Shown: positions 7,853-14,563 of the stretch, piece by piece
How positions within the stretch are numbered: the stretch's first letter is position 1
Layout of the letters: the number at the start of each line of letters is the position of its first letter
Assembly (NCBI GenBank): GCA_036339375.1
Contig: JAYZBC010000031.1
Span: 1-14,563, forward strand
DNA from: JAYZBC01 sp036339375
Lineage (GTDB): Bacteria; Pseudomonadota; Alphaproteobacteria; MPNO01; UBA2964
DNA: 14,563 bases
Reading direction: 5' to 3'
Translations under genes and position numbers: made by a program
Notes under the pieces: model-generated
The model's input: the letters and a program-made list of their open reading frames with translations, nothing else
Database searches by the model: none
What the model was told of the DNA's origin: nothing

Positions 7853-8650
7853 ATGCTAACCATTGCCACATGGAATGTAAATTCGATTCGAGCCCGTCTT
7901 CCCAGAATTTTGGATTGGTTAAAAGAGACCTCTCCAGATATTGTCCTCTTACAAGAAACTAAAGTAGTGAATGAAAAATTTCCTTCGGAGGAAATTGAAA
8001 ATCTGGGTTATAACATAGTTAAAAATGGTCAAAAAACTTATAATGGCGTTGCCATTCTTTCTAGATTTTCTATAGATGAAGTAATTTATGATTTACCGGG
8101 GGACCAATCAGATGAGCAGGCTCGATATATAGAAGCTTTTACGAAAAACGTACGAGTAGCATCCGTTTATGTACCAAATGGCAACCCAACTTTAACCGAA
8201 AAATTTGATTACAAATTAGCTTGGATGGACAGATTGATTGAACATGCAAAAGAGAAATTACTACAAGAAGAATTATTAGTCATTGGTGGTGATTACAATG
8301 TTTGCCCATCTAATTTAGATGTCTATGATCCTTCTGGTTGGGCTGACGATGCACTTTGCCACCTAGAAACAAGAAAAAGGTTTAGAACTCTTTTAAATCT
8401 TGGTTTTACCGAAGCGTTTCGGAGCCTCTATTCTGGACCAGGATTTTACAGTTTTTGGGATTACACTGGGGGCGCCTGGCAAAAAGACTTTGGGCTTCGG
8501 ATAGATCATTTATTACTTTCCCCAGAAGCCTCTGATCTTCTGAAAGATTCCGGAATTGATAAAACTCCGAGGGGAAAAGAAAAACCATCCGATCATACTC
8601 CTGTTTGGATTCAGTTAGAAGAAAACAGCGCTTTGAGTTCGGAAACATAA
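7853..8650 (+). CDS. xth: Exodeoxyribonuclease III / AP endonuclease
   Basis: ExoIII cuts DNA at abasic sites and degrades 3' ends during base-excision repair. The 265-residue protein matches the family length. It carries TWNVNSIRARLPRILDWL (6-23), the metal ligand Glu35 in LLQETKV, NGVAILSR, the catalytic Asp147/Asn149 in GGDYNVCP, LRIDHLLLSP (Asp218) and the C-terminal Asp-His 247-248 in PSDHTPVW. All expected active-site residues are present. The stop codon is immediately followed by the ATG of a small membrane protein gene, suggesting one transcript and coupled translation. Confidence 0.96.
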   Translation: MLTIATWNVNSIRARLPRILDWLKETSPDIVLLQETKVVNEKFPSEEIENLGYNIVKNGQKTYNGVAILSRFSIDEVIYDLPGDQSDEQARYIEAFTKNVRVASVYVPNGNPTLTEKFDYKLAWMDRLIEHAKEKLLQEELLVIGGDYNVCPSNLDVYDPSGWADDALCHLETRKRFRTLLNLGFTEAFRSLYSGPGFYSFWDYTGGAWQKDFGLRIDHLLLSPEASDLLKDSGIDKTPRGKEKPSDHTPVWIQLEENSALSSET

Positions 8651-8836
8651 ATGCAACGGTATATTCTTGGAGCAACTTTATTTGCCTTATTGTGGGCAAC
8701 AATTGCCTACACACAGCAAGGCATTACTGACATAAAAAAACTCGTTGCAATGGTTCTAGTTTTTATAGTCATGGGATCCATATTATGTTGGCTTCTCGCA
8801 AAGTTTATACAATGGTTTAAAAATTTTAATGAATAA
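8651..8836 (+). CDS. Small two-helix membrane protein, unknown function
   Basis: This 61-residue protein is not recognised. It has two likely membrane segments, about residues 4-20 (YILGATLFALLWATIAY) and 31-53 (LVAMVLVFIVMGSILCWLLA core), joined by a short polar loop TQQGITDIKK. The tail FIQWFKNFNE is aromatic and basic. The ATG directly follows the xth stop with no gap, and its last 8 bases overlap the next gene. This tight packing is the main evidence that it is real. Its ribosome binding site would lie inside xth, where none is obvious, so translational coupling is likely. Its function cannot be inferred. Confidence 0.65.
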   Translation: MQRYILGATLFALLWATIAYTQQGITDIKKLVAMVLVFIVMGSILCWLLAKFIQWFKNFNE

Positions 8837-10430
8837 CTCGGATCTAATTATAGCCACTATAAAAAAAGCCGGTATTAATTGTGGTTACGGTATTCCAAGC
8901 GGAAATGTACTTCCCTTAATGGAAGCGATGCGTTTAGGTGGCGTGGAGTTTATTCTTACAGCTCATGAAGGTTCGGCGGGTTTTGCTGCAGATGTAATGG
9001 GTCGCCTTACAGACCGGCCGGGTTTATGTATTTCAACACTTGGCCCAGGAGCAACAAATTTAGCAACTGGTATTGGAAATGCTTGGCTAGACCGATCACC
9101 AATGTTGGCCATTACTTGCAACCTAAATACAAGCCAAATTGGTAGAAGAATTCAAATGTATATCGACCACCATTCTTTATTTAGACCTATTACTAAGGCA
9201 ACCTTAGCACTTCGCTCTGGAAACATTGGAAAAACAATGAGTGAAGCTATAAAATTGGCACTTAGTGAACCTCAAGGCCCTGTGCACTTAGATTTGCCTG
9301 AAGACGTTGCACTAGCAGAAACGAATGAAAATATACCAGAAATTTTTGACGGAGATTTACCTCCTGTTGCAAGTGAAAAAAACCTTACAAAAGGTATCCA
9401 AATTTTAAGAAAAGCTAAAAGACCCGTTGCAATTTTAGGTTCCTCTGCAATGCGTCTTAAAGACTTTTCTTTACTTAAAAAGTTTATTGAACAATACAAT
9501 TTACCTTTTGGATCTACTACAATGGCTAAAGGCCTAATTGATGAGTCTCATCCCCTATCTATTGGTTGTATTGAAAGAGCTTGCCGTCAGCATCAACGTC
9601 AATTTTTGAATTCTGCAGATTTGATCGTCGGAATTGGTTATGACACCATTGAGGTGGAATATGAGGCCTGGATTGGAAAAACCCCCCTTTTACAGGTGGA
9701 TATTGAACCCGTTGACATCGAATCAGATGTTACACTCATTCATCAAATTACTGGAGACCTTTCAAGATCGCTAAAGTTCTTTATATCTAAACAGCCAACA
9801 AAAAATACGTGGTCTTTAAATGAACTTAAAAAGCACAGAGAAAATTTTCATAAAAAATTGCGTCCGAATTCCGATCTTTTTACTGCGTTTCAAGCAATTG
9901 ATGCTGTTCAATCAGCTTTACCCAAAGATGGTATTCTAAGTTTTGACGTCGGTGCACATACACATCAAATAGCCAGCCAGTGGAATACACCCAGACCTCA
10001 TAGTTTTTTAATTACAAATGGCTGGTCGTCAATGGGTTTTGGGTTACCTGCCGCTATTGCTGCAAAAATAGCTTGTCCTGGACGAGAGGTAGTATGCTTA
10101 ATAGGTGATGGATGTTTTCAGATGACATGTGGTGAACTTGCAACAGCCAAACGACTCGGATTGAATCTTCCTGTAGTAGTCCTAGATGATCGTTGGCTAG
10201 CCCTTATTCGAATAAAACAAATGCGAAGGCAATTTGGTATTTACGGAACTGAATTACAGGAAGAAAAGTACCGAGATCCTCCTGAACATTACTTTGGTGT
10301 TCCTGCCTTTGGAGTATCGGATCCCAAAAATCTTGAAAAGAAAATAAAAGAAGCGTTGAAAGCAAAACATCCAACAGTCATAGAAGCCCTAGTTAATTCA
10401 GATCACTACCTTGAAACTGTTTTCGATTAA
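8829..10430 (+). CDS. Thiamine-diphosphate-dependent enzyme, acetolactate synthase superfamily
   Basis: This enzyme uses ThDP to decarboxylate or ligate 2-oxo acids. The 533 residues show three domains. The N-terminal pyrimidine-binding domain has catalytic Glu47 in TAHEGSAGFAAD and STLGPGATNLATGIGNAWLD. The central domain has AKRPVAILG near 196. The C-terminal PP-binding domain has GDG (426-428), but Asp-Asp (453-454) stands where Asn-Asn is usual. True acetolactate synthases have an RxxPxxxIGTDAFQE-like segment; here it is GRRIQMYIDHHSLFRPITK (105-123), and no regulatory ilvH/ilvN gene is adjacent. I therefore do not call it IlvB, and the substrate is unknown. The gene overlaps the small membrane protein gene by 8 bases and is followed by a terminator. 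Confidence 0.85.
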   Translation: MNNSDLIIATIKKAGINCGYGIPSGNVLPLMEAMRLGGVEFILTAHEGSAGFAADVMGRLTDRPGLCISTLGPGATNLATGIGNAWLDRSPMLAITCNLNTSQIGRRIQMYIDHHSLFRPITKATLALRSGNIGKTMSEAIKLALSEPQGPVHLDLPEDVALAETNENIPEIFDGDLPPVASEKNLTKGIQILRKAKRPVAILGSSAMRLKDFSLLKKFIEQYNLPFGSTTMAKGLIDESHPLSIGCIERACRQHQRQFLNSADLIVGIGYDTIEVEYEAWIGKTPLLQVDIEPVDIESDVTLIHQITGDLSRSLKFFISKQPTKNTWSLNELKKHRENFHKKLRPNSDLFTAFQAIDAVQSALPKDGILSFDVGAHTHQIASQWNTPRPHSFLITNGWSSMGFGLPAAIAAKIACPGREVVCLIGDGCFQMTCGELATAKRLGLNLPVVVLDDRWLALIRIKQMRRQFGIYGTELQEEKYRDPPEHYFGVPAFGVSDPKNLEKKIKEALKAKHPTVIEALVNSDHYLETVFD

Positions 10431-10458
10431 AATTACAAAAGTCAAAAGATTAAAATAA

Positions 10459-10491
10459 AAAAACCCCGAAATTAGCAACCCCGGGGTTTTT
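10459..10491. terminator. Bidirectional intrinsic terminator
   Basis: AAAAACCCCG (10459-10468) pairs with CGGGGTTTTT (10482-10491) in a perfect 10-bp stem around a 13-base loop. A T-rich run follows on the plus strand (TTTTTATTTT) and an A-rich run precedes it (TAAAATAAAAAAA), so it can act both ways. It lies between the convergent ThDP enzyme and amidohydrolase genes. Confidence 0.88.
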
Positions 10492-10508
10492 ATTTTGGAA
10501 GAAAAATT

Positions 10509-11735
10509 TTATTCTGCTGCTTGTTTCACCATATAAGGATTGGGTAAATTAAAAACCCTCGCGGCATTTTCACCTAAAATCTTTTTCTTTGCTCTCTCAT
10601 TTAGAAATGGCAGATCATAAATTGCACTTGGGCCATCAAAATCCCAATGTGGCCAATCAGAACACCACATTAATTGATTTTCAGCGTCTATTGCTTCAAA
10701 GGTTGCTTCGGTAAGTTTGAGGTGATCGGTTTCCAGGGGCTGGCTTGAAAAGTACATCTCTTTTATGTAATCGCTAGGCCGGCGCTTTAATAACGGAGCC
10801 TCAGAACTCCGTTTTAAATATTCAGAATCCAAACGCTGCATTAAATAGGGAATCCAAGCCAATCCACTTTCTATCCAACATACATCTAGGTTTGGAAAAC
10901 GTTCTGGCAAACCATTTATGACCCAATTAGTCATATGAATTAAATTACAGTGTACAAAACTCAATGCATGCATGGACAAAAATTTATTTAGTTGTGCCAT
11001 CGATCCATCACTCCAGTTAAAACCGGCATGAAAAGTTAATGGCAAACCCATTTCTTCCAATAACCCATAAGTTTTCATATAAGCATTATGGTGAACAGGT
11101 TGGTTACGGATACTCGTTACACTTGCCCCAATAATTCCAGGACTATCAGCAAACTCTTCAACGATTTTGGGACAGGCATCCGGTGTATTAAAAGGCAAAT
11201 AAAGTAGACCTTTTAATCGATCATCTTGGGATAGCACTCTCTCTGAAACCCATCGATTAAAGGCCCATGCTAGCTCCACTTCCACTTCTGCTTGAGGATG
11301 CACCCCTAAAGAAAGCATGGGGGTTGGGAACATCATCATATAATCTATACCCATAGATTCCATGGCCCGCCGGGCAAGGACAACTTGGCGGTGTACATCA
11401 TCTTCTTCTACAATTTCTTTTTGGCTTTCTTGGTGAAGAATCCGGCCTGCAACACCTTGATAGGAAATTCCAGGTTGGGAATTGAGTAAACCAGGTGGTG
11501 ATCCACCCCTCTCTTTAAAAGAGTTTGCTATTTGTTGATAAACAGGACTCGGTATACAATCAATAACCTCACTCCAAAACGCTGTTTCAGTAACGTGGGC
11601 ATCAACGTCGACAATTAAAGTATCATTCAGACCATTTTTGTCTGCATAAGCACGGGCGTGTGCCAGTGTATCGCGAGTGTCAGTAGCGTGATCAATCTCA
11701 TTTAATTCCTGGGTTTGGACCCGTTTGTCTGACAT
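10509..11735 (-). CDS. Amidohydrolase-2 (ACMSD-like) family protein
   Basis: This is a metal-dependent hydrolase or decarboxylase with a TIM-barrel fold, of the family containing ACMSD and related aromatic-acid decarboxylases. In 408 residues, likely metal ligands are Asp45 and His47 in IVDVDAHVTE (a DxH form of the classical HxH), His236 in LTFHAGFNWSDG, a His in FVHCNLIHMTN (262 or 267) and Asp360 in LMWCSDWPHWDFD. The C-terminal KKKILGENAARVFNLP is a family hallmark. A polar stretch of about 40 residues precedes the barrel. GGAG (11743-11746) lies 7 bases upstream of the ATG. It diverges from a dienelactone hydrolase-family gene, which hints at catabolism of a ring or carboxylate compound. 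The actual substrate is unknown. Confidence 0.85.
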   Translation of the reverse strand: MSDKRVQTQELNEIDHATDTRDTLAHARAYADKNGLNDTLIVDVDAHVTETAFWSEVIDCIPSPVYQQIANSFKERGGSPPGLLNSQPGISYQGVAGRILHQESQKEIVEEDDVHRQVVLARRAMESMGIDYMMMFPTPMLSLGVHPQAEVEVELAWAFNRWVSERVLSQDDRLKGLLYLPFNTPDACPKIVEEFADSPGIIGASVTSIRNQPVHHNAYMKTYGLLEEMGLPLTFHAGFNWSDGSMAQLNKFLSMHALSFVHCNLIHMTNWVINGLPERFPNLDVCWIESGLAWIPYLMQRLDSEYLKRSSEAPLLKRRPSDYIKEMYFSSQPLETDHLKLTEATFEAIDAENQLMWCSDWPHWDFDGPSAIYDLPFLNERAKKKILGENAARVFNLPNPYMVKQAAE

Positions 11736-11758
11736 ATTTAATCTCCGTTTTTAAAGCG

Positions 11759-11786
11759 AGTATCGATTAAAATTTTTTCAGTTCAA
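11759..11786 (-). promoter_or_regulatory. Candidate promoter of the amidohydrolase gene
   Basis: On the minus strand TTGAAC (11781-11786) and GATACT (11759-11764) are 16 bases apart, each matching 4 of 6 consensus bases. They lie about 24 bases before the amidohydrolase ATG. The spacer 11736-12029 is AT-rich and holds no convincing gene. Confidence 0.3.
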
Positions 11787-11973
11787 CAAAATTTCCAAGA
11801 CTTCTTTAATCATTATAATTTAAATCTAAAATATTTGCTACAAGTAACAATGTTTTTTGTCTTGAATTTTCTTTTTAATACCGTGAAAGAAAATCCTTCA
11901 TAAAAGGTATTACAATGAATTGGTAATTCTTTAATCAAGCATGCCCTTTTCATTAAAGAAACTTTTATAAAAT

Positions 11974-12001
11974 TTGAGTAAAAATTTTTGTAATTTATAA
12001 A
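11974..12001 (+). promoter_or_regulatory. Candidate promoter of the dienelactone hydrolase-family gene
   Basis: TTGAGT (11974-11979) and TATAAA (11996-12001, 5 of 6) are 16 bases apart. Transcription would start about 22 bases before the ATG at 12030, leaving room for the AGAAAGG ribosome binding site at 12017-12023. Confidence 0.4.
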
Positions 12002-12029
12002 TTGTTCATAGTTCATAGAAAGGTCTTTA

Positions 12030-12704
12030 ATGTCTATAGAAATCAAATTGTGTTCTTCCGATGGACATTCACTTTCCGCGTTTTTTAGTGCCGTACCTAA
12101 GAAAGCAAAAGGGAGTGTTATCATTCTTCATGCAATTTACGGAAGAACCCAGCATATGTCTGATATTTGCGATAGATGGGCTGACGCCGGATACAATGCC
12201 ATTGCGCCTGCATTATATGACAGAATTAAGCCAAATTTGGTTTTTAATTATGATAAAAAAGGACAAAATTTAGGCCGGATTAGTTATGGAAAACTTGATG
12301 AAAATTGTATTCTTTTAGACATAGACGCGGCCATTAAACACTTTAAACCAAACAACAAAATTATAATTTCAGGTTTTTGTACCGGAGGAACCTGGGCCTG
12401 GATAGGGGCAGCAAAACTAAGCTTTTTCGCATCCATAAATTTTTATGGGAGTCATATTCCTAGCAAAATGGACATAAAACCTCGTTGCCCTACCATATTG
12501 CATTACGGAGATAAAGATTTAGTGGTCCCCATTCACGATGTAAAAAAAATAAAGAACACATTTCCTGAATTTAGTGTTTACGTTTACCCAAAGGCCGGAC
12601 ATGCGTTTTTTAATCCAGAACAAGAAAACTATAACAAATCGGCGGCAGACCTCGCATGGGAAAGATCCAGAAAATTTTTAGACAAACTAGTTGCTCAAAA
12701 ATAG
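12030..12704 (+). CDS. Dienelactone hydrolase family protein (alpha/beta hydrolase)
   Basis: This is an alpha/beta hydrolase; characterised relatives open dienelactones in chlorocatechol breakdown, but the family is broad. The 224-residue protein has the Cys nucleophile elbow GFCTGG (Cys117), an acid in YGDKDLVVP (Asp163) and the catalytic His191 in AGHAFFNP, followed by AADLAWERSRKFL, which is typical of the family tail. The strand that usually reads QEIFG reads HAIYG (34-38), so the Glu that positions the nucleophile in classical enzymes is an Ala here. The start has AGAAAGG six bases upstream. It is divergent from the amidohydrolase. A cytoplasmic location is inferred because no signal peptide is seen. 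Confidence 0.87.
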   Translation: MSIEIKLCSSDGHSLSAFFSAVPKKAKGSVIILHAIYGRTQHMSDICDRWADAGYNAIAPALYDRIKPNLVFNYDKKGQNLGRISYGKLDENCILLDIDAAIKHFKPNNKIIISGFCTGGTWAWIGAAKLSFFASINFYGSHIPSKMDIKPRCPTILHYGDKDLVVPIHDVKKIKNTFPEFSVYVYPKAGHAFFNPEQENYNKSAADLAWERSRKFLDKLVAQK

Positions 12705-12718
12705 TTGCTATTTTTGAG
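12694..12718 (+). terminator. Perfect 11-bp stem-loop overlapping the hydrolase stop codon
   Basis: CTCAAAAATAG (12694-12704) pairs with CTATTTTTGAG (12708-12718) around a TTG loop; two flanking G-T pairs could lengthen the stem. The left arm contains the stop codon TAG. No T-run follows directly, so it is a weak intrinsic terminator or a 3'-end stabilising hairpin. Confidence 0.45.
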
Positions 12719-12756
12719 TGGTGTTAATCTTTTCATACTCATGAAAGAATTGAAAA

Positions 12757-13577
12757 TTGAAAACAAATAAAAACAGTGAAACTAAAATAACCAAAATAGA
12801 AGTCAAAAATTTTGAAAAAAATGGGGTTATTTGTTTAAGAAAAATAATTGATAAAAATTAGCTTGAAGAAATAAAATTAGCCATTGAAAGAGATTATGAA
12901 AATCCCGGGCCTTTTTTTCATAATTACGATGGTGGAGGTGGTCGTTTCCACGCTAGCTCAAGACATTGGACTACCCTTAAAGAGTTTCGTCGATATGTTT
13001 TCCATTCACCATTACCAAAAATTGCATCAGTTTTATTGAAATCAAACAAAATAAATCTGTTATATGATAAAATTTTACAAAAGAGCCCAAAACCCCTACT
13101 CCCACTGCTTGGCACAATGACCATTCCGTTTGGCCAATTTCTGGAAGGTAAGTTATATCTTTTTGGTTAGCTCTTGATTTCGTCAACCAATCAAATGGAA
13201 CAATGAATTTTGCTTTAAAATCACACAATGAAAGAAAAATTTATCAAGCCTCTAACCTCGCAAAGAGTTCAATTGCCTACGAACCAATAGCAGGGCTTGA
13301 CCCATTCCCAGAAAATAAAATGGTTTTTAATAACTACAAAATTATTTCCTGGGACTTGGAACCTGGTGATATTCTCGCTTTTAATTCCTTCATTCTTCAT
13401 AACGCTCCGGGAAACAATACAGAAAAATGCCAACGTCGGGCGTATAGCGTTCGATATCCTGGGGAAGATGTTGTTTACGATCCTAGGCCCTCAACTATGC
13501 TTGTACTCCAAAATAGTAAATTAACTGCCGGACAAGTTCTTGATAGCAAAATGTTTCCTATTGTTTGGCCAAATTAA
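12757..13577 (+). pseudogene. Degraded phytanoyl-CoA dioxygenase (PhyH) family gene
   Basis: PhyH proteins are Fe(II)/2-oxoglutarate oxygenases. The piece from about 12784 reads ITKIEVKNFEKNGVICLRKI and then meets TAG (12859-12861) where relatives usually have Trp in xWLEEL. It continues LEEIKLAIERDYENPGPFF to VNLLYD-like INLLYDKILQK. A one-base loss in the A-run at 13079-13082 shifts the frame. In the new frame EPKTPTPTAWHNDHSVWPIS carries the HxD metal motif. TAA (13149-13151) then replaces the usual Gln of SGxQVxSxWLALD. The last part (open from ATG 13203) includes SNGTMNFALKSH, WDLEPGDILAF, the distal His at 13398-13400 and RRAYSVRYPGEDVVYDPRP. No in-frame ATG precedes the first part; TTG 12757 is the only visible start. 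Metal ligands remain, so decay looks fairly recent. Confidence 0.85.
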
Positions 13578-13598
13578 AAACAAAAATACCTCCCTTAC

Positions 13599-13628
13599 TT
13601 GACGTTGAAAAAAGGAAAGTGTCAAAAT
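13599..13628 (+). promoter_or_regulatory. Candidate promoter of the TRAP transporter genes
   Basis: TTGACG (13599-13604, 5 of 6) and CAAAAT (13623-13628, 4 of 6) are 18 bases apart in the 178-base gap between the PhyH pseudogene and the TRAP small permease gene. The leader would be about 120 bases; I see nothing else in this gap. Confidence 0.3.
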
Positions 13629-13755
13629 ATCAAAACAGGAGAAAATTTAGGTCTAAGTTTCTAAGTAAAATAACAAACAAGGAAGCTTTGCCCCTAAATC
13701 AAATTTTGAAATTTTAAGGTTATTTTTATTAAAAGTTTTATGAATTGTTAATGCA

Positions 13756-14268
13756 ATGAATTCAGAGGCCAGAAACCCTCTACCAAATTGGATAGGAATT
13801 CCAACAAACACCTGTGCACTATTTGCAGGAATTTTAATTATTTTCATGATGATCCATGTTGCAGTAGATGTTTTTTGTAGAATCGTCCTCAATGCTCCTC
13901 TCTATGGAACTCTTGAAATTGTAGCTGGATACTACATGGTTGCGGTGGTTTTCCTTCCTTTAGCTTATGTCAGTGGGGGAGAAGGACACATCTTTATAGA
14001 ATTATTTACAAGCAAATTACCTCCACGTGTAACTGCATGTCTGGATGCTTTCACCGGACTTTTAACCCTACTCTATGTGGTTTTATTGGCTTGGCAATCT
14101 GGTATGGAGGCAATCTGGCAAACAGAAGGAAGAGAAAAGTGGGAAACCGCAGACGATTTTATCACCATTTGGCCAAGTCGTTGGTTAATACCAGTCGGTT
14201 GTGCGCTGATGGCCCTATATTTTTGTCGTGTAATTAAAGAACAAACTAAAAAAAGTTTAAACAAGTGA
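13756..14268 (+). CDS. TRAP transporter small permease (DctQ family)
   Basis: This is the small membrane subunit of a tripartite ATP-independent periplasmic transporter, which takes up organic acids and related solutes using a sodium gradient. The 170-residue length and four membrane helices (about 19-42, 55-72, 93-113 and 142-158) fit DctQ. Typical marks are VDVFCRIVLNAPLYGTLEI in and after helix 1, the AYVSGGEGHIFIELFTSKLP loop and WPSRWLIPVGCALMALYFC in helix 4. No clear Shine-Dalgarno sequence precedes the ATG; nearby upstream ATGs in other frames stop at once. The large permease gene follows after 42 bases. The solute-binding protein gene is not in the window, so the substrate is unknown. 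Confidence 0.9.
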   Translation: MNSEARNPLPNWIGIPTNTCALFAGILIIFMMIHVAVDVFCRIVLNAPLYGTLEIVAGYYMVAVVFLPLAYVSGGEGHIFIELFTSKLPPRVTACLDAFTGLLTLLYVVLLAWQSGMEAIWQTEGREKWETADDFITIWPSRWLIPVGCALMALYFCRVIKEQTKKSLNK

Positions 14269-14310
14269 TTAATAATTTTATAACGCCAGAAACCAAGATT
14301 TGTTCCTAGG

Positions 14311-14563
14311 ATGAGCTCCTTAGCAATCGGTTTCACAGGAATTGGTATTGTAATCATTTTGATTGCGCTTCGAGTACCTATAGGGGCGGCTTTAGGTTTA
14401 ACCGCCTTTTTCGGTGTGGCAATCATTAGAAATATTGACGTAGCCTTTACTCTTCTTAGAACGACCCCGTTCGAATTTGCCGCCCATTGGTCTTTATCAG
14501 CTATTCCAATGTTTCTCTTAATGGGTGCTGTAGCCTACTACTCAGGAGTAAGTTCTGCATTAT
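14311..14563 (+). CDS. TRAP transporter large permease (DctM family), N-terminal fragment
   Basis: This is the large membrane subunit that forms the transport path of a TRAP transporter. The ATG at 14311 opens a frame to the window edge (84 codons): MSSLAIGFTGIGIVIILIAL, then RVPIGAALGLTAFFGVAII, and later WSLSAIPMFLLMGAVAYYSG. RxPIGxALG and the IPMFLLMG segment are conserved DctM motifs. The frame is closed upstream by TAA at 14281-14283 and no other start codon is seen. An AGG directly abuts the ATG, with no spaced Shine-Dalgarno sequence. It follows the small permease gene in the same direction, so both are probably cotranscribed. Confidence 0.93.
   Translation, partial: MSSLAIGFTGIGIVIILIALRVPIGAALGLTAFFGVAIIRNIDVAFTLLRTTPFEFAAHWSLSAIPMFLLMGAVAYYSGVSSAL

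Noticed and set aside
8829..10430. Calling the ThDP enzyme IlvB (acetolactate synthase catalytic subunit)
   Set aside because: The ALS-specific segment and the Asn-Asn of the cofactor motif are not present and no regulatory subunit gene adjoins.
11813..12124. Minus-strand 103-residue open frame across the hydrolase gene start
   Set aside because: It covers the promoter region and the first 95 bases of a well-supported gene and shows no family motif.
12859..13151. Stop-codon readthrough or programmed frameshifting in the PhyH gene
   Set aside because: It would need two different stop codons decoded plus a frameshift; no recoding signal is visible and decay is simpler.
12924..13228. Two minus-strand open frames within the PhyH remnant
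   Set aside because: The plus strand carries recognisable PhyH sequence throughout; the reverse frames have no motif or start signal.
13203..13577. A stand-alone 124-residue PhyH-like gene starting at the ATG 13203
   Set aside because: Upstream sequence in the same frame continues the family alignment (WHND, WLALD) across a stop codon, so this is the tail of a broken gene.

Overview
The window is AT-rich and carries a housekeeping block typical of Alphaproteobacteria: dgt-argS-SPOR-nagZ-scpA-scpB-tatA-tatB-tatC on the minus strand, divergent from an A-type iron-sulfur carrier gene and xth on the plus strand. This gene order, the low GC, very short intergenic gaps and several TTG starts suggest a streamlined, probably marine, low-GC alphaproteobacterium. 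The habitat is an inference; the gene identities are read from protein motifs.

Region 1 (1-7261, minus strand): one long, tightly packed gene string. It reads dgt (dNTP triphosphohydrolase-like), argS (arginyl-tRNA synthetase), a membrane-anchored SPOR protein, nagZ (cell-wall recycling), scpA/scpB (condensin partners) and tatA/tatB/tatC (twin-arginine export; tatC leaves the window). Genes overlap or abut from dgt to nagZ and from scpA to scpB. Gaps of about 180 bases precede scpA and tatA. A good sigma70-like promoter lies just upstream of dgt.

Region 2 (7443-10430, plus strand): an ErpA/IscA-type Fe-S carrier, exodeoxyribonuclease III (xth), a 61-residue two-helix membrane protein of unknown function that abuts xth, and a thiamine-diphosphate enzyme of the acetolactate synthase superfamily that overlaps it. 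A bidirectional hairpin terminator (10459-10491) closes this unit.

Region 3 (10509-12704): an amidohydrolase-2/ACMSD-like enzyme (minus) and a dienelactone hydrolase-family protein (plus) diverge from a 294-base AT-rich spacer with promoter-like elements on both strands. A perfect 11-bp stem overlaps the stop codon of the hydrolase.

Region 4 (12754-14563): a degraded phytanoyl-CoA dioxygenase (PhyH) gene. It has two in-frame stops and one single-base frameshift, and all fragments still align with the family. A TRAP transporter small permease and the start of its large permease follow, running off the right edge.

I found no mobile element, CRISPR array, phage gene, tRNA or rRNA, and no clearly new system. 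The most noteworthy items are the three-lesion PhyH pseudogene, the ThDP enzyme with Asp-Asp in place of Asn-Asn in its cofactor motif, the dienelactone hydrolase homologue lacking the family's usual Glu, and the small membrane protein coupled between xth and the ThDP enzyme.
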